Positions 47,298 to 59,409 of a stretch of 64,000 bases of DNA are shown one piece after another. The notes beneath the pieces were generated by a model. It saw only the letters and a list, made by a program, of their open reading frames with translations. It was not told the DNA's origin and did not search any database. A program made the position numbers and the translations under genes. The DNA is from Neorhizobium galegae. GTDB taxonomy: Bacteria > Pseudomonadota > Alphaproteobacteria > Rhizobiales > Rhizobiaceae. The stretch is from positions 992,001 through 1,056,000 of the forward strand of contig NZ_JAGIPG010000002.1 in assembly GCF_017877055.1 (NCBI RefSeq), given 5' to 3'. Each line of letters opens with the position of its first letter. The first letter of the stretch is position 1.

Positions 47298-47801
47298 ATG
47301 ACTTATCCCAAGAAACGCGAGCTGCAGATATCGGAAGTGGCGAACGGCATCATCGATCCGGTGCTCGCCCGCCGCGCCGGCATATCGACGGCGCTGCTCG
47401 GCTCGTGGGACGAGATCGCCGGCGAGGATTTTGCCGATTGCACCCGGCCGGAAAAGATCGCCTGGCCGCGCCGCGACGAGGGCACCGGTTCGGGCGGCGG
47501 CCACCAGGCAGGCGTGCTGACGATCGCCTGCGAGGGTGCCCGCGCGCTTTTCCTCACCCATGCCCAGGGCGAGCTGATCGCCCGCATCAACGGCTTTTTC
47601 GGTTTTCCGGCCGTGCGCCAGATCCGCATCGTCCAGAAACCGGTGTCCCAGACCTTCAAGCATCCCCGCAAGCCGCCGCCCTTGAAGGGCGAAGCCGCCA
47701 AGCGGCTGGAAACCATGCTGGAGGGCATCGAAAGCGATGCGCTCAAGAAGGCCGTGGCAAGGCTCGGCACCGCGGTGCTGCAGCAGAAACGCAAGGTCTG
47801 A
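47298..47801 (+). CDS. DUF721 protein, DciA-like
   Basis: 167 aa from the ATG at 47298; an ATG four codons upstream (47286) is also possible. LGSWDEIAGEDFADCTRPEKIAWPRRD and GVLTIACEGARALFLTHAQGELIARINGFFGFPAVRQIRIVQ are the DciA/DUF721 core, which in other bacteria recruits the replicative helicase; a charged, basic C-terminal tail follows. Conserved between mutY and smc in rhizobia. Confidence 0.88.
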   Translation: MTYPKKRELQISEVANGIIDPVLARRAGISTALLGSWDEIAGEDFADCTRPEKIAWPRRDEGTGSGGGHQAGVLTIACEGARALFLTHAQGELIARINGFFGFPAVRQIRIVQKPVSQTFKHPRKPPPLKGEAAKRLETMLEGIESDALKKAVARLGTAVLQQKRKV

Positions 47802-47945
47802 GAGATAAACCCGCCGATCCTCTTGATAGACCTCCGATTTGTCACAATTGTTTGAAGAGATTTGCCTATCGACAGCTTGTTCGCGTTGGGGCGCCGCGAT
47901 ACGGAATGTCACCTTTATTGAAGATCTCTCGCACACGGGTGTTCC

Positions 47946-48650
47946 ATGCAGATGAACGAAATGACCATGACCAGGCGCGCGCTTCTCGGCGGAGCGGCCG
48001 TCACCGCTCTTTGCCTGGCGCTGCCGCTTGGCGCTTCTGAAGCCTTCGCGCAGGAAATGCCGGAATCCCAGGGCGACGTGGACATGGCCGCTGCACTGAA
48101 GCCGGGCCCGCTGCCGGAAATGGCGCTGGGCGATGAAAAGGCCAAGGTGACGATCATCGAATACATGTCGATGACCTGCCCGCATTGTGCCAATTTCCAC
48201 AACAAGACCTTCGACGCGATCAAGACCAAGTATATCGACACCGGCAAAGTGCGCTTCATCATCCGCGAGTTCCCGTTCGATCCGGTCGCGACCGCCGCTT
48301 TCATGCTTGCCCGCTGCAGCCCGCAGAACGCCGCCGAGCTTGCAACGCCCGCCCAGTATTTCCCGATGGTTTCGATGCTCTTCAAGCAGCAGCGTGGCTG
48401 GGCGTCGCCTGCGGACGGAAATGTGCGCAATGCGCTGCTCCAGACGGTCAAACTCGCTGGTTACTCACAGCAGACTTTCGAGGCCTGCTTGACGAACCAG
48501 AAGCTTCTCGATCAAGTGAATGCCGTCGTTAAGAGGGGAGCGGATGAATTCGGCGTCAATTCCACGCCGACCTTCCTGATCGGCGGCAAGAAGTATTCGG
48601 GAGATATGTCGGTTGAATCCATGTCGAAGCTCATCGACAGCCTGTCGTGA
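47946..48650 (+). CDS. DsbA-family thiol:disulfide interchange protein
   Basis: 234 aa. A signal peptide of twin-arginine type (MTRRALLGGAAVTALCLALP) ends at FAQE. The thioredoxin-fold active site is CPHC (Cys78-Cys81) in EYMSMTCPHCANFHNKTF, and the cis-Pro loop is in NSTPTFLIGGKKYSG. It oxidises or isomerises periplasmic disulfides. Several ATGs lie at the N-terminus; the first is used here. Followed by smc after 36 bp. Confidence 0.94.
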   Translation: MQMNEMTMTRRALLGGAAVTALCLALPLGASEAFAQEMPESQGDVDMAAALKPGPLPEMALGDEKAKVTIIEYMSMTCPHCANFHNKTFDAIKTKYIDTGKVRFIIREFPFDPVATAAFMLARCSPQNAAELATPAQYFPMVSMLFKQQRGWASPADGNVRNALLQTVKLAGYSQQTFEACLTNQKLLDQVNAVVKRGADEFGVNSTPTFLIGGKKYSGDMSVESMSKLIDSLS

Positions 48651-48686
48651 GTGCGCCTTCCCTGACGGGAAGGTGAGGGCCGCGGC

Positions 48687-51600
48687 ATGAAGTTCAACAA
48701 GCTGCGCGTTCTGGGGTTCAAGTCTTTCGTCGAACCGACGGAATTCATCATCGAGCGCGGGCTGACCGGCGTGGTCGGCCCGAACGGCTGCGGCAAGTCG
48801 AACCTCGTCGAGGCGCTGCGCTGGGTGATGGGGGAAAACTCCTACAAGAACATGCGCGCGTCCGGCATGGACGACGTGATCTTTTCGGGTTCCGGCAACC
48901 GGCCGGCACGCAATACTGCCGAAGTCGGCCTCTATCTCGACAATGCCGACCGCACGGCGCCTGCCGCCTTCAACGATTCCGACGAAATCCAGGTGACGCG
49001 CCGCATCGAGCGCGAGTCCGGCTCCGTGTATCGCATCAATGGCAAGGAAGCCCGCGCCAAGGATGTGCAGCTCCTGTTCGCCGATGCCTCGACGGGCGCC
49101 CGCTCGCCTTCCATGGTCGGCCAGGGTCGCATCGGCGAGCTGATCCAGGCAAAACCTCAGGCTCGCCGCCAGCTTCTCGAAGAAGCGGCCGGCATTTCCG
49201 GCCTGCATTCCCGCCGACACGAGGCGGAACTTCGCCTGAGAGCGGCCGAAGGCAATCTCGAACGGCTGGACGACGTGCTGTCACAGCTCGAAAGCCAGAT
49301 CGAGAGCCTGAAGCGGCAGGCCCGCCAGGCTAACCGTTTCAAGACCCTGTCGGCTGATATCCGCGCCCGCGAGGCGATGCTCCTGCATATCCGCTGGGTA
49401 CAGGCCAAGGAGGCGGAAGGCGAGGCGGAAAGCGCGCTCAACCAGGTCACCAACGTCGTTGCCGAAAAGGCGCAGGCGCAGATGGAGGCCGCCAAGCAAC
49501 AGGCAATCGCCAGCCTCAAGCTGCCGGAACTGCGCGAAGAGGAGGCGAAGGCCGGTGCCGCCCTGCAGCGCCTGCAGATCGCCCGCGGCCAGCTGGAGGA
49601 AGAGGCAAACCGCCTCCTGAAGCGCCGGGACGAACTGACCCGCCGGCTCGTCCAGCTCGGCGAAGATATCAGCCGCGAAGAACGGCTTGCGGCCGACAAT
49701 ACCGCCTTCCTCGAAAAGCTCGGCGAGGAAGAGGCAGAGCTCAACGACATGCTGGCCGATTCCGGCGCCGAAGCCGAGGAGATGCGCGAGGTTTTCGAGG
49801 CTGCTGCGGCGTCGCTTGCGGCGAGCGAAGCGCTGTTTTCGTCAATCACCGCCGAGCGCGCCGAAGCCGCCGCCGGCCGCAACCAGCTCGAACGGCTGAT
49901 CCGCGATCTCGCGGAGCGCCGCCAGCGCCTCGACCGCCAGCTCGGCGATGCCACGGGCGAACTTGACGCGATCAACGAGCGGCTGTCCGGCCTCGACGAT
50001 CCGGCCGAAAGGCGTGACGCGGTCGAGGCGGCGGAAATCGCCGTCGAGGATGCGACGATCGCGGTCGAAGACGTGGAGGCGGCACTTTCCGCCGCCCGCT
50101 CGGCCGAGATGATGGCCCGCGGCCCGGTGGAAGCTGCCCGCTCGGCGCTCAATGCGCTGGAGACCGAGGCCCGCACCATTTCGAAAATGCTTGCAGCCGG
50201 TGCCACATCGGGGGATTTCGTCGCGGTCGCCGACATGATCCGCGTCGATCGCGGTTTCGAGGCAGCCCTAGGTGCAGCCCTAGGGGAGGATCTCGAAAGC
50301 CCCGTTGATGCGTCGGCCCCGACCTACTGGTCGGTGAACGGCGACGGTTCCGGTGATCCCGGCCTGCCCCAGGGCGCTCAGCCGTTGATCGCGCATGTCA
50401 CCGCGCCGCCGGAACTGTCCCGCAGCCTTGCCCAGATCGGCGTCGTCGCAGCGACGGACGCCCAGCGGCTGATGCGCCTGCTGCGTCCCGGCCAGCGCCT
50501 GGTGACCCGCGAAGGCGCCGTCTATCGCTGGGACGGCCACGTTACCGGCTCCGAGGCTCCGGGTGCGGCCGCTTTGCGCCTGTCCCAGAAGAACCGGCTT
50601 TCGGAGCTGGAAGCCGAGATCGACGAAGCGCGCATCGTGCTTTCCGAAACCGAGGTGGCGCTCGCCGCCGCCGCGTCCGAAATCGTCTCTGCGGAACGCC
50701 GCCTCACGGATGCCCGCGACCGTGCCCGCATCGCCGCCCGCCAGCTATCCGAAGCCCGCGATGCGCTGGCTGCCGCCGAACGCGCCGCCGGAGACCTGAT
50801 GCGCCGCCGCGACGTGGCCGGCGAGGCGGTGAACCAGGTGACCGCGCAGATCGAGGATCTCGGCGTCCAGGAAGAAAACGCCCGCATCGAGCTCGAGGAT
50901 GCGCCCGATATTTCCCATCTCGACAACAGGCTGCGCGACCAGCAGGCGGTCGTCGCGACCGATCGCGGCTTGCTCGCCGAAGCGCGCGCCCGTTACGAGG
51001 GCCTGAGCCGCGAGACCGAGGCCCGCAAGCGCCGCCTTGCCGCGATCGCCCAGGAACGCGCCTCCTGGACCGCCCGGGCGGCAAGCGCCGCCGATCATAT
51101 CGCCAGCCTTCGAGAACGCGAGGAAGAGGCACGCGAAGAAATCGCCGATCTCGAAGCTGCGCCCGAGGAATTCGACGACAAGCGCCGCGCGCTGCTGACG
51201 GAATTGCAGAAGGCGGAAGAGGCCCGCCGCGCCGCCGCCGATCGGTTGGCCGAAGCGGAAACCCATCAGCGCGAGTCGGACCGGATTGCCGCCGTCGCGC
51301 TGTCCGAACTCGCCGAGGTGCGCGAAAAGCGTGGCCGTGCCGAGGAGCGTCTGGTTTCGGCCGCCGAGAAGCGCCATGAGAGCGAGAACCGCATCCGCGA
51401 GGCACTCAGTGTCGCACCCCACGAGGTCCTGCGGCTGGCGGGCCTGAAGCCCGACTCGGCCCTGCCGGATGTCCGCGAGATCGAGCGCGAGGTAGACCGC
51501 CTGCGCATGGAGCGGGAACGGCTCGGTGCCGTCAACCTGCGGGCCGACGAGGAACAGAAGGAACTTTCCGACAAGCTCGACAACCTGATGCGCGAGCGCG

Positions 51601-52148
51601 CCGACGTGATCGACGCGATCCGCAAGCTGCGCGGCGCGATCCAGAGCCTCAATCGCGAAGGCCGCGAACGGCTGCTGGCCGCCTTCGACGTGGTCAATGA
51701 GCAGTTCCAGCGGCTCTTCACCCATCTTTTCGGCGGCGGTACGGCGGAACTGCAGCTGATCGAATCTGACGATCCGCTCGAAGCCGGTCTCGAAATCCTC
51801 GCCCGCCCGCCGGGCAAGAAGCCGCAGACCATGACGCTGCTCTCGGGCGGCGAGCAGGCGCTGACGGCGATGGCGCTGATCTTCGCCGTCTTTCTCACCA
51901 ATCCCGCGCCGATCTGCGTGCTGGACGAGGTCGATGCGCCGCTCGATGACCACAATGTGGAACGTTATTGCAATCTGATGGACGAGATGGCGGCATCGAC
52001 CGAAACCCGCTTCATCATCATCACCCACAATCCCATCACCATGGCCCGCATGAACCGCCTTTTCGGCGTAACGATGGGCGAGCAGGGCGTGTCCCAGCTC
52101 GTTTCCGTCGATCTCCAGACCGCGGAACTTCTGCGCGAGGCGAGCTGA
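48687..52148 (+). CDS. smc: Chromosome segregation protein SMC
   Basis: 1153 aa. Walker A GPNGCGKSN (31-39), long coiled coils, a hinge from about residue 500 to 660 (LGAALGEDLESPVD ... VTREGAVYRWDGHVTGSE), and the C-terminal ABC signature LLSGGEQALTAMALIFAVF with Walker B VLDEVDAPLDDHNV. It is the condensin that organises the chromosome; the ScpA/ScpB genes are not in the window. Length is typical for alphaproteobacteria. Confidence 0.97.
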   Translation: MKFNKLRVLGFKSFVEPTEFIIERGLTGVVGPNGCGKSNLVEALRWVMGENSYKNMRASGMDDVIFSGSGNRPARNTAEVGLYLDNADRTAPAAFNDSDEIQVTRRIERESGSVYRINGKEARAKDVQLLFADASTGARSPSMVGQGRIGELIQAKPQARRQLLEEAAGISGLHSRRHEAELRLRAAEGNLERLDDVLSQLESQIESLKRQARQANRFKTLSADIRAREAMLLHIRWVQAKEAEGEAESALNQVTNVVAEKAQAQMEAAKQQAIASLKLPELREEEAKAGAALQRLQIARGQLEEEANRLLKRRDELTRRLVQLGEDISREERLAADNTAFLEKLGEEEAELNDMLADSGAEAEEMREVFEAAAASLAASEALFSSITAERAEAAAGRNQLERLIRDLAERRQRLDRQLGDATGELDAINERLSGLDDPAERRDAVEAAEIAVEDATIAVEDVEAALSAARSAEMMARGPVEAARSALNALETEARTISKMLAAGATSGDFVAVADMIRVDRGFEAALGAALGEDLESPVDASAPTYWSVNGDGSGDPGLPQGAQPLIAHVTAPPELSRSLAQIGVVAATDAQRLMRLLRPGQRLVTREGAVYRWDGHVTGSEAPGAAALRLSQKNRLSELEAEIDEARIVLSETEVALAAAASEIVSAERRLTDARDRARIAARQLSEARDALAAAERAAGDLMRRRDVAGEAVNQVTAQIEDLGVQEENARIELEDAPDISHLDNRLRDQQAVVATDRGLLAEARARYEGLSRETEARKRRLAAIAQERASWTARAASAADHIASLREREEEAREEIADLEAAPEEFDDKRRALLTELQKAEEARRAAADRLAEAETHQRESDRIAAVALSELAEVREKRGRAEERLVSAAEKRHESENRIREALSVAPHEVLRLAGLKPDSALPDVREIEREVDRLRMERERLGAVNLRADEEQKELSDKLDNLMRERADVIDAIRKLRGAIQSLNREGRERLLAAFDVVNEQFQRLFTHLFGGGTAELQLIESDDPLEAGLEILARPPGKKPQTMTLLSGGEQALTAMALIFAVFLTNPAPICVLDEVDAPLDDHNVERYCNLMDEMAASTETRFIIITHNPITMARMNRLFGVTMGEQGVSQLVSVDLQTAELLREAS

Positions 52149-52299
52149 ATGGTGCAGTTGAGGCGAGTTGCATTCTCTAGCGACGTGATTTACGTCAATT
52201 CATTGACTAGCATCAATTTTTAAAGCTGCATTCGGGGGTAAAGTACCTACAACCTACGTAGAATCACCCATATGGGGGATGTGGTTTTTCGATTATTGT

Positions 52300-52448
52300 T
52301 ATTTTGTGGACCGTGGAATTGGAACGCGCTTGAGCGTCCACACGCTTCGCAGTCCGACTTAAAGTTCCCCACCCCCCGTCCGGGTTTCCTGTCCCGGGCG
52401 GAAAGCTTTGCGGGGCCGCCTGTGATCCGGCCCCGCAAAGCTTTGTTT
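52300..52448 (+). ncRNA. Candidate small RNA ending in two stacked hairpins
   Basis: Hairpin 1: CCGTCCGGG/CCCGGGCGG (52376-52384 and 52393-52401; one G-U pair). Hairpin 2: a perfect 16-bp stem AAAGCTTTGCGGGGCC/GGCCCCGCAAAGCTTT (52402-52417 and 52429-52444) then GTTTTAA. CCCCACCCCCCG just ahead of hairpin 1 would be a single-stranded C-rich stretch able to pair with Shine-Dalgarno sequences, a trait of some rhizobial sRNAs. The 5' end and expression are unknown; the 52300 start is a guess. Confidence 0.4.
52402..52448 (+). terminator. Strong intrinsic terminator between smc and ppdK
   Basis: A perfect 16-bp stem with an 11-base loop and a short T-tract (GTTTT). It is 250 bp past the smc stop, which suits the end of the smc transcript or of a separate small RNA. 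Confidence 0.8.
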
Positions 52449-52587
52449 TAAGCGTGACCCGGTCCATTTGATGACCGTATCCGACCGCTTTTGTTGCGAC
52501 GCAACATAATCCTGCCGTCATCCGTTTCCAAACCGTCATAAAACTTGTAGTTATTGCGCAAAAGACTGCGACGGGTGGAGAGCAGCA

Positions 52588-55256
<2,669 letters not shown>

Positions 55257-55260
<4 letters not shown>

Positions 55261-55688
55261 GCCAAGTTACCGTTCTCGCCGTGCCCGTCTTCAGCACGCT
55301 CTGCAACGAAGGTTTTCGCCTGCGCCGTGAAGTCTTCATCGTCGAGCAGAACGTGCCCGCCGACATGGAATTCGACGCCGACGACCTGACCGCCTTTCAT
55401 TTCGTCGCTGTCGTCTCCGGCGAAGTTTGCGGCACGCTGCGGGTCATCCATGCGGAAGACTGCGTCAAGATCGGCCGGGTCGCCGTTACCCGGCCCTGGC
55501 GCGGCAAGGGTGTGGCGAGCGCCATGATCCGCGCCGCCATGGAGGCGCATAGGGACGCGAGGGAGAACCGCTTCCATCTCGCCGCCCAGAGCGACAAGAT
55601 CTCCATGTATGAACGCTTCGGCTTCAAGGCGTATGGCGAGGAGTTCTTCGATGTCGGCATCCCCCACTACGACATGAAGAATTTTTAG
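55257..55688 (+). CDS. GNAT N-acetyltransferase, ElaA-like
   Basis: 143 aa. LCNEGFRLRREVFIVEQNVPADMEFDADDLTAFHFVAV and KIGRVAVTRPWRGKGVASAMIRAAMEAH (acetyl-CoA loop RGKGVA) mark a GNAT of the ElaA-like type. Coupled to ppdK by a four-base overlap. Target unknown. Confidence 0.9.
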
Positions 55689-55763
55689 CTCCCGATCTTT
55701 CCCTCATCCCTCCCGGATGCTGTGTTATGCTCGGTACAGACGTGCGACAAAGGGGAGGGGTAT

Positions 55764-56123
55764 ATGCCGCGCTTGGACCACGTGACGATCCGTACCCGCG
55801 ATGCGGGGCCGATGATGGTGTTTCTTGAGAAGGTGCTGGGAGCAAAGGAAGGGTTTCGGCCGCCATTCCCTTTCCCCGGCCACTGGCTCTATATCGACGG
55901 CCATTCGTGCATTCACCTGCTGATCACCGAGCGGAAAGACGATCCTCCGGTCGGCATCTACGACCACGCGGCGTTCTCGTTTTACGATCGCGATGTCGCC
56001 GTCAAGGACATCGAAGCTACCGGTTATCGCTTCGAACACGACGCCATTCCCGATACCGACATCGGTCAGATCTTCGTCTACGGCCCGGAAGGCGTGAAGA
56101 TCGAGCTGCAATATCGCCGGTGA
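55764..56123 (+). CDS. VOC superfamily (glyoxalase-like) protein
   Basis: 119 aa from the ATG at 55764 (GGGAGGGG 5 bases upstream). VOC fold: LDHVTIRTRDAGPMMVFLEKVLG, HWLYIDGHSCIHLL, YDHAAFSFYDRDVAVKDIEATGY and a C-terminal GVKIELQY. His and Glu at the usual metal positions suggest a metal enzyme. Reaction unknown. Confidence 0.88.
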   Translation: MPRLDHVTIRTRDAGPMMVFLEKVLGAKEGFRPPFPFPGHWLYIDGHSCIHLLITERKDDPPVGIYDHAAFSFYDRDVAVKDIEATGYRFEHDAIPDTDIGQIFVYGPEGVKIELQYRR

Positions 56124-56174
56124 TCGAGCGGGCTTTCGCTTTCGAAGCCGGATATCCCTGGGGCTGATCGCGAA

Positions 56175-56447
56175 TCAACGCCGCTCGACGATCACCCGGC
56201 GCTCCACCACCATCGGCCGCCACATCATCGCGTCGGCACGGGACTGCATCGAGCGGCCTTCGGCGCGGCGGTCGAGCTCGATATCGAGCATGCAGCGCGC
56301 CATGGCATCCGTGCCCCGCCTGAAGCCGTAGCTGGCGCAGGTGGTTTCGTCAGCCGCGCGGCGTTCCTCCGGCGTCATCGTCTGGCAGCCTGCCAGCAGC
56401 GCGGCCAGTGGTGCGATGAGGAGAAGGCTGTGAGGGCGCATGGGCAT
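56175..56447 (-). CDS. Small lipoprotein
   Basis: 90 aa from the ATG at 56445-56447 (AAGGAG 5 bases upstream; a second ATG two codons later). Lipobox LLAGC in LLIAPLAALLAGCQTMTPEERRAADETTC, followed by a short helical, charged domain with CASYGFRRGTDAMARCMLD and an Arg-rich VERRVIVERR tail. No recognised function; lipid anchoring is inferred from the lipobox. Confidence 0.72.
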   Translation of the reverse strand: MPMRPHSLLLIAPLAALLAGCQTMTPEERRAADETTCASYGFRRGTDAMARCMLDIELDRRAEGRSMQSRADAMMWRPMVVERRVIVERR

Positions 56448-56551
56448 GAACTCCTTTTCATTCAGCCGGGCTGCAACCATGGGATTCCATTCCGGGCGAA
56501 GCTGTTTTACACAGGAGCAAGCGCTTTTGCCATGGAGCCTTTGCCGATCTG

Positions 56552-57445
56552 ATGCCCGTCCGTTTTGTCCGGCCCGTTTCCCACTCGGCCTATACGGCCC
56601 GCAGGCTGGCCTTATCGGCCTTGGCGCTGTTCGTCATCGCCACGCTGGCGCATCGTTTCGGGCCCCTGGCGACGCCGGATTTCCTGGCCCTGCTGTTTCT
56701 CTCGGCGGCGATTGCCGCCGTTTCCGTGCCCCTGTCGCTGATCGGCCTGATGCGGCTCTGGCAGGTCGGCGCAAGCGGCGGCGTCGCGGCGACCAAGGGG
56801 CTGGTCTATGCCGCTGTCCCGCTTGCCGTCGTGGCGATCGGCGCCTTTTATTATTACACCTTGCCGCCGCTCCACGACATTTCCACCGATATTGCCGATC
56901 CGCCGCCCTGGGTCGCGGCACCGAAGGCCAACCAGAAATGGCTGCCGCGCTCGACGGTGATCACGCCTGCCGATCGGCGGGTGCAGTTCGCCGCCTATCC
57001 CGGTCTTACCGGCAGGCGTTACGAGGGCGCCCTCGACCGCGTCTATCAGGGTGTACAGAAGGCGGTGCTTTCCGCCCGGATCGCGATCACCAGGAAGGAA
57101 GGCGTCGAGCTGATCGCACCGGACATCTCTCAGCGCCCCGCGCCGCCGGACGAACAGGCGCCGGTGCCGGATGTGGCGCCGATCCCGCTGCCGCGCCCGG
57201 AACCGTCGCTTGCACCGGTTTTCGTCAATGCCGGCGATGTGCTGCTGCAGGGGGAGACCCGCACCCTGGTTCTCGGCCTGCGTTTCGACCTGGTGATCCG
57301 GCTGCGCGAAGATGCCGAGACGACCTCCGTCGATATCCGCGTTGCTTCGCGCTACGGGCCGCATGATCTCGGGATGAGCGAAACCATCGCCGAGGATTTC
57401 CTCGACCGGCTCGATACCGAACTTCTGGGGATTGCCGGGAACTGA
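56552..57445 (+). CDS. DUF1499 membrane protein
   Basis: 297 aa. Three hydrophobic segments at the N-terminus (about 20-40, 48-72, 85-110), then a DUF1499 domain from about 125 (DISTDIADPPPWVAAP, AAYPGLTGRRYEGALDRVYQ, GLRFDLVIRLREDAETTSVDIRVASRYGPHDLGMS). A Pro-rich linker sits at 190-220. The family is widespread in alphaproteobacteria; function unknown. Confidence 0.87.
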   Translation: MPVRFVRPVSHSAYTARRLALSALALFVIATLAHRFGPLATPDFLALLFLSAAIAAVSVPLSLIGLMRLWQVGASGGVAATKGLVYAAVPLAVVAIGAFYYYTLPPLHDISTDIADPPPWVAAPKANQKWLPRSTVITPADRRVQFAAYPGLTGRRYEGALDRVYQGVQKAVLSARIAITRKEGVELIAPDISQRPAPPDEQAPVPDVAPIPLPRPEPSLAPVFVNAGDVLLQGETRTLVLGLRFDLVIRLREDAETTSVDIRVASRYGPHDLGMSETIAEDFLDRLDTELLGIAGN

Positions 57446-57495
57446 CGCATGTCGCTCAAAGCGGGCCAAGTGAACCCGACGGATCGCGGCCCGCT

Positions 57496-58407
57496 TCAAG
57501 CGGGCCAGTACGTGCCCGCGAGCGAGGCCGGGCCTTCCGTCAGCACGCGGCCCTTTTCGACAAGGTCTTCCAGATGCGCGAGCACCGAGAGTGCCGCCGC
57601 ACCATGCAGGCGCGGATCGGTGCTTGCATAGATCACCTTGACCATGTCGGGGATCAGCCTATCGCCGGCCTTGACACGCTCCAGCACGGCGCGTTCGCGC
57701 ATGCGCCGATGGGTGCGAAGCCCCCGCAGGAACGAGCCCGGTTCTTTCACCGGGCCGCCATGACCCGGAAAGAAGATGCGGTCCTCGCGCGGCAGCAGTT
57801 TTTCGATCGAAGCCATGAAATCCGCCATTGACCCATCCGGTGGCGCGACGATCGTGGTTGCCCAGGCCATCACATGATCGGCGGAAAACAGGACGCCCGT
57901 TCCCTCCAGCCCGAAGGCGGAATGGTTGGCCGTGTGGCCGGGCGTATGCACGGCCGCCAGCGCCCAGCCGTCCCCCTCGATCACCTGCCCGTCTGCAACC
58001 GCGATATCGGGCATGAAACCGTTGTCGGCGCTTTCGGCGAACGGATTGACCTCGCCGGCGTGCAGCGGCCGCGAGGCCCGATGCGGTCCTTCGGCGACGG
58101 TGATCGCCCCGGTTTCTTCGCTCAGCCGGCGGGCGAGCGGGGAATGGTCGCGGTGGGTGTGGCTGACGAAGATATGGGTGACCTCGCGTCCCTTCAGCGC
58201 CGCCATCAGCGCTTCGAAATGCGCCTCGTTCTCGGGGCCGGGATCGATGACCGCAACCGAGGAGCCGCCGACGATATAGGTATTGGTGCCGTGAAAGGTG
58301 AAGGGCGAGGGATTGTTGACGGTAAGCCGCTGCACGCCGTCGGCAACAGGGACCGGCACGCCGTAGGAAGGGGTGAATTCCATGTCGAAGGTAATGTCTT
58401 CCGCCAT
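57496..58407 (-). CDS. Metallo-beta-lactamase fold hydrolase
   Basis: 303 aa from the ATG at 58405-58407. The metal motif SHTHRDHSPLARRL (HxHxDH), a later HTPGHTANHSAF and SADHVMAW, and FFPGHGGPV match the RNase Z/LACTB2-like branch. LACTB2-type proteins cleave RNA or hydrolyse thioesters; the substrate here cannot be read. The in-frame extension upstream was not used. Confidence 0.88.
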   Translation of the reverse strand: MAEDITFDMEFTPSYGVPVPVADGVQRLTVNNPSPFTFHGTNTYIVGGSSVAVIDPGPENEAHFEALMAALKGREVTHIFVSHTHRDHSPLARRLSEETGAITVAEGPHRASRPLHAGEVNPFAESADNGFMPDIAVADGQVIEGDGWALAAVHTPGHTANHSAFGLEGTGVLFSADHVMAWATTIVAPPDGSMADFMASIEKLLPREDRIFFPGHGGPVKEPGSFLRGLRTHRRMRERAVLERVKAGDRLIPDMVKVIYASTDPRLHGAAALSVLAHLEDLVEKGRVLTEGPASLAGTYWPA

Positions 58408-58631
58408 GCCGGGCCTCCGCGCCTGATGCGATCTCGATGACGGCCATCGCGGCGTTGCCGGTTCTGCGCCAGATCTCTGATCGCGTCGGTTAAGCTGTTC
58501 AAAGCGCTCGGGAGATCTAGCATCGCTTTCGCTGCGGTGCATTCAAAAATTGCCGCCGGCCGTCACCCTGTCTGGCCGCAGCCGGCGGCTTTCATACCTT
58601 ATTTTCACCCGCTTGCGCGGGCCTACTCGCC

Positions 58632-58991
58632 TCAGCCGGCGGTCAGCAGTTCCGTGCAGTAGCTCGGGCCATTGGCACCCGGACGATCGGAGACGATGGT
58701 GATGTCGCGGATCACATAGCTGGAGGAAACGGTGATCTTGGCCGTGCAGCTCACGCTCACGGTGCGGTTGCTGCCCTGCTGCTTGATCCGGTTGTAGCCG
58801 CCGCGCCAGGTGTAGACGGTCGTGGACCCGTCATCGACATCGCTGATCGGCGGGCTGAATTTCGCGAAGAACTCGCCGGCCGAGTGACCCACCCAGCGGG
58901 ATTCGATCGGATTGCTGGCAACGCTGACGGTGGTGCAGGCCGAAAGGGCGAGCGCGAAAAGGGCAGTCGATGCGATGACGCGGCGGCTCAT
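58632..58991 (-). CDS. Small lipoprotein
   Basis: 119 aa from the ATG at 58989-58991. Signal with lipobox LALSAC, then a small globular domain with a central WRGGYNRIKQQGSNRTVSVSCTAKITVSS and Cys near the C-terminus (PSYCTELL), likely forming a disulfide. Unknown function; periplasmic or outer membrane by inference. Confidence 0.7.
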   Translation of the reverse strand: MSRRVIASTALFALALSACTTVSVASNPIESRWVGHSAGEFFAKFSPPISDVDDGSTTVYTWRGGYNRIKQQGSNRTVSVSCTAKITVSSSYVIRDITIVSDRPGANGPSYCTELLTAG

Positions 58992-59264
58992 GATCCTGAA
59001 AAATCCTTCATGTCTTCTGTTGTGCCTGGGAGGCAAGGCTTTTGAGGCAAGTCTTTCGAGACTGCACGTAACAGATTTTTGTCAGGCTTCGCGAGGCGAT
59101 GAGCGCCCATCGACATCAAATTTATCCTGCGCCGCTTTTTTGCAACGCCTTGGTTTTCCGCCTTTCCGGAGCCGGTGTGCCGGCGATCACGCCGCTGTCG
59201 CATATTTTTCATGAGCGGCGCTTGTACAATGAAAAATGCTGGTCTATAGAGGCGCCGCTGGTCA

Positions 59265-59341
59265 CGGAGTGTAGCGCAGTCTGGTAGCGCACCACGTTCG
59301 GGACGTGGGGGTCGAGTGTTCGAATCACTCCACTCCGACCA
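59265..59341 (+). tRNA. tRNA-Pro (anticodon CGG)
   Basis: 77 nt including an encoded CCA. Acceptor stem CGGAGTG/CACTCCG, D-arm around GCGCAGTCTGGTAGCGC, anticodon stem CCACG/CGTGG with loop TTCGGGA (anticodon CGG, reading CCG), and T-arm with GTTCGAATC. The gene is intact, and the adjacent integrase suggests its 3' part is the attachment site of the downstream element. Confidence 0.96.
59318..59341 (+). other. Putative left attachment site (attL) in the tRNA-Pro 3' end
   Basis: The T-loop to CCA end of tRNA-Pro is the usual integration target for tyrosine integrases. The integrase gene begins 70 bp to the right and is oriented toward the tRNA. The matching right repeat is not in this window, so the core size is not known. 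Confidence 0.45.
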
Positions 59342-59409
59342 GCTTGAACGCTTGATCTACGGGCGTTTGGTTATAATCCCGATCCTTCTTCAGATGTTTG
59401 CGGCAATGA

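Larger units (their letters stand above)
52149..52587 (+). other. Intergenic region smc-ppdK with palindromes and a possible sRNA
   Basis: 439 bp, no plausible protein gene. At 52254-52276 there are two palindromes close together, CTACGTAG (52254-52261) and CCCATATGGG (52267-52276), in a promoter-like AT/GC mix. A structured tail follows (52376-52448), ending in the strong terminator listed separately. This could be a small RNA gene transcribed rightward; the ppdK promoter would lie after the terminator in 52449-52587. Confidence 0.5.
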
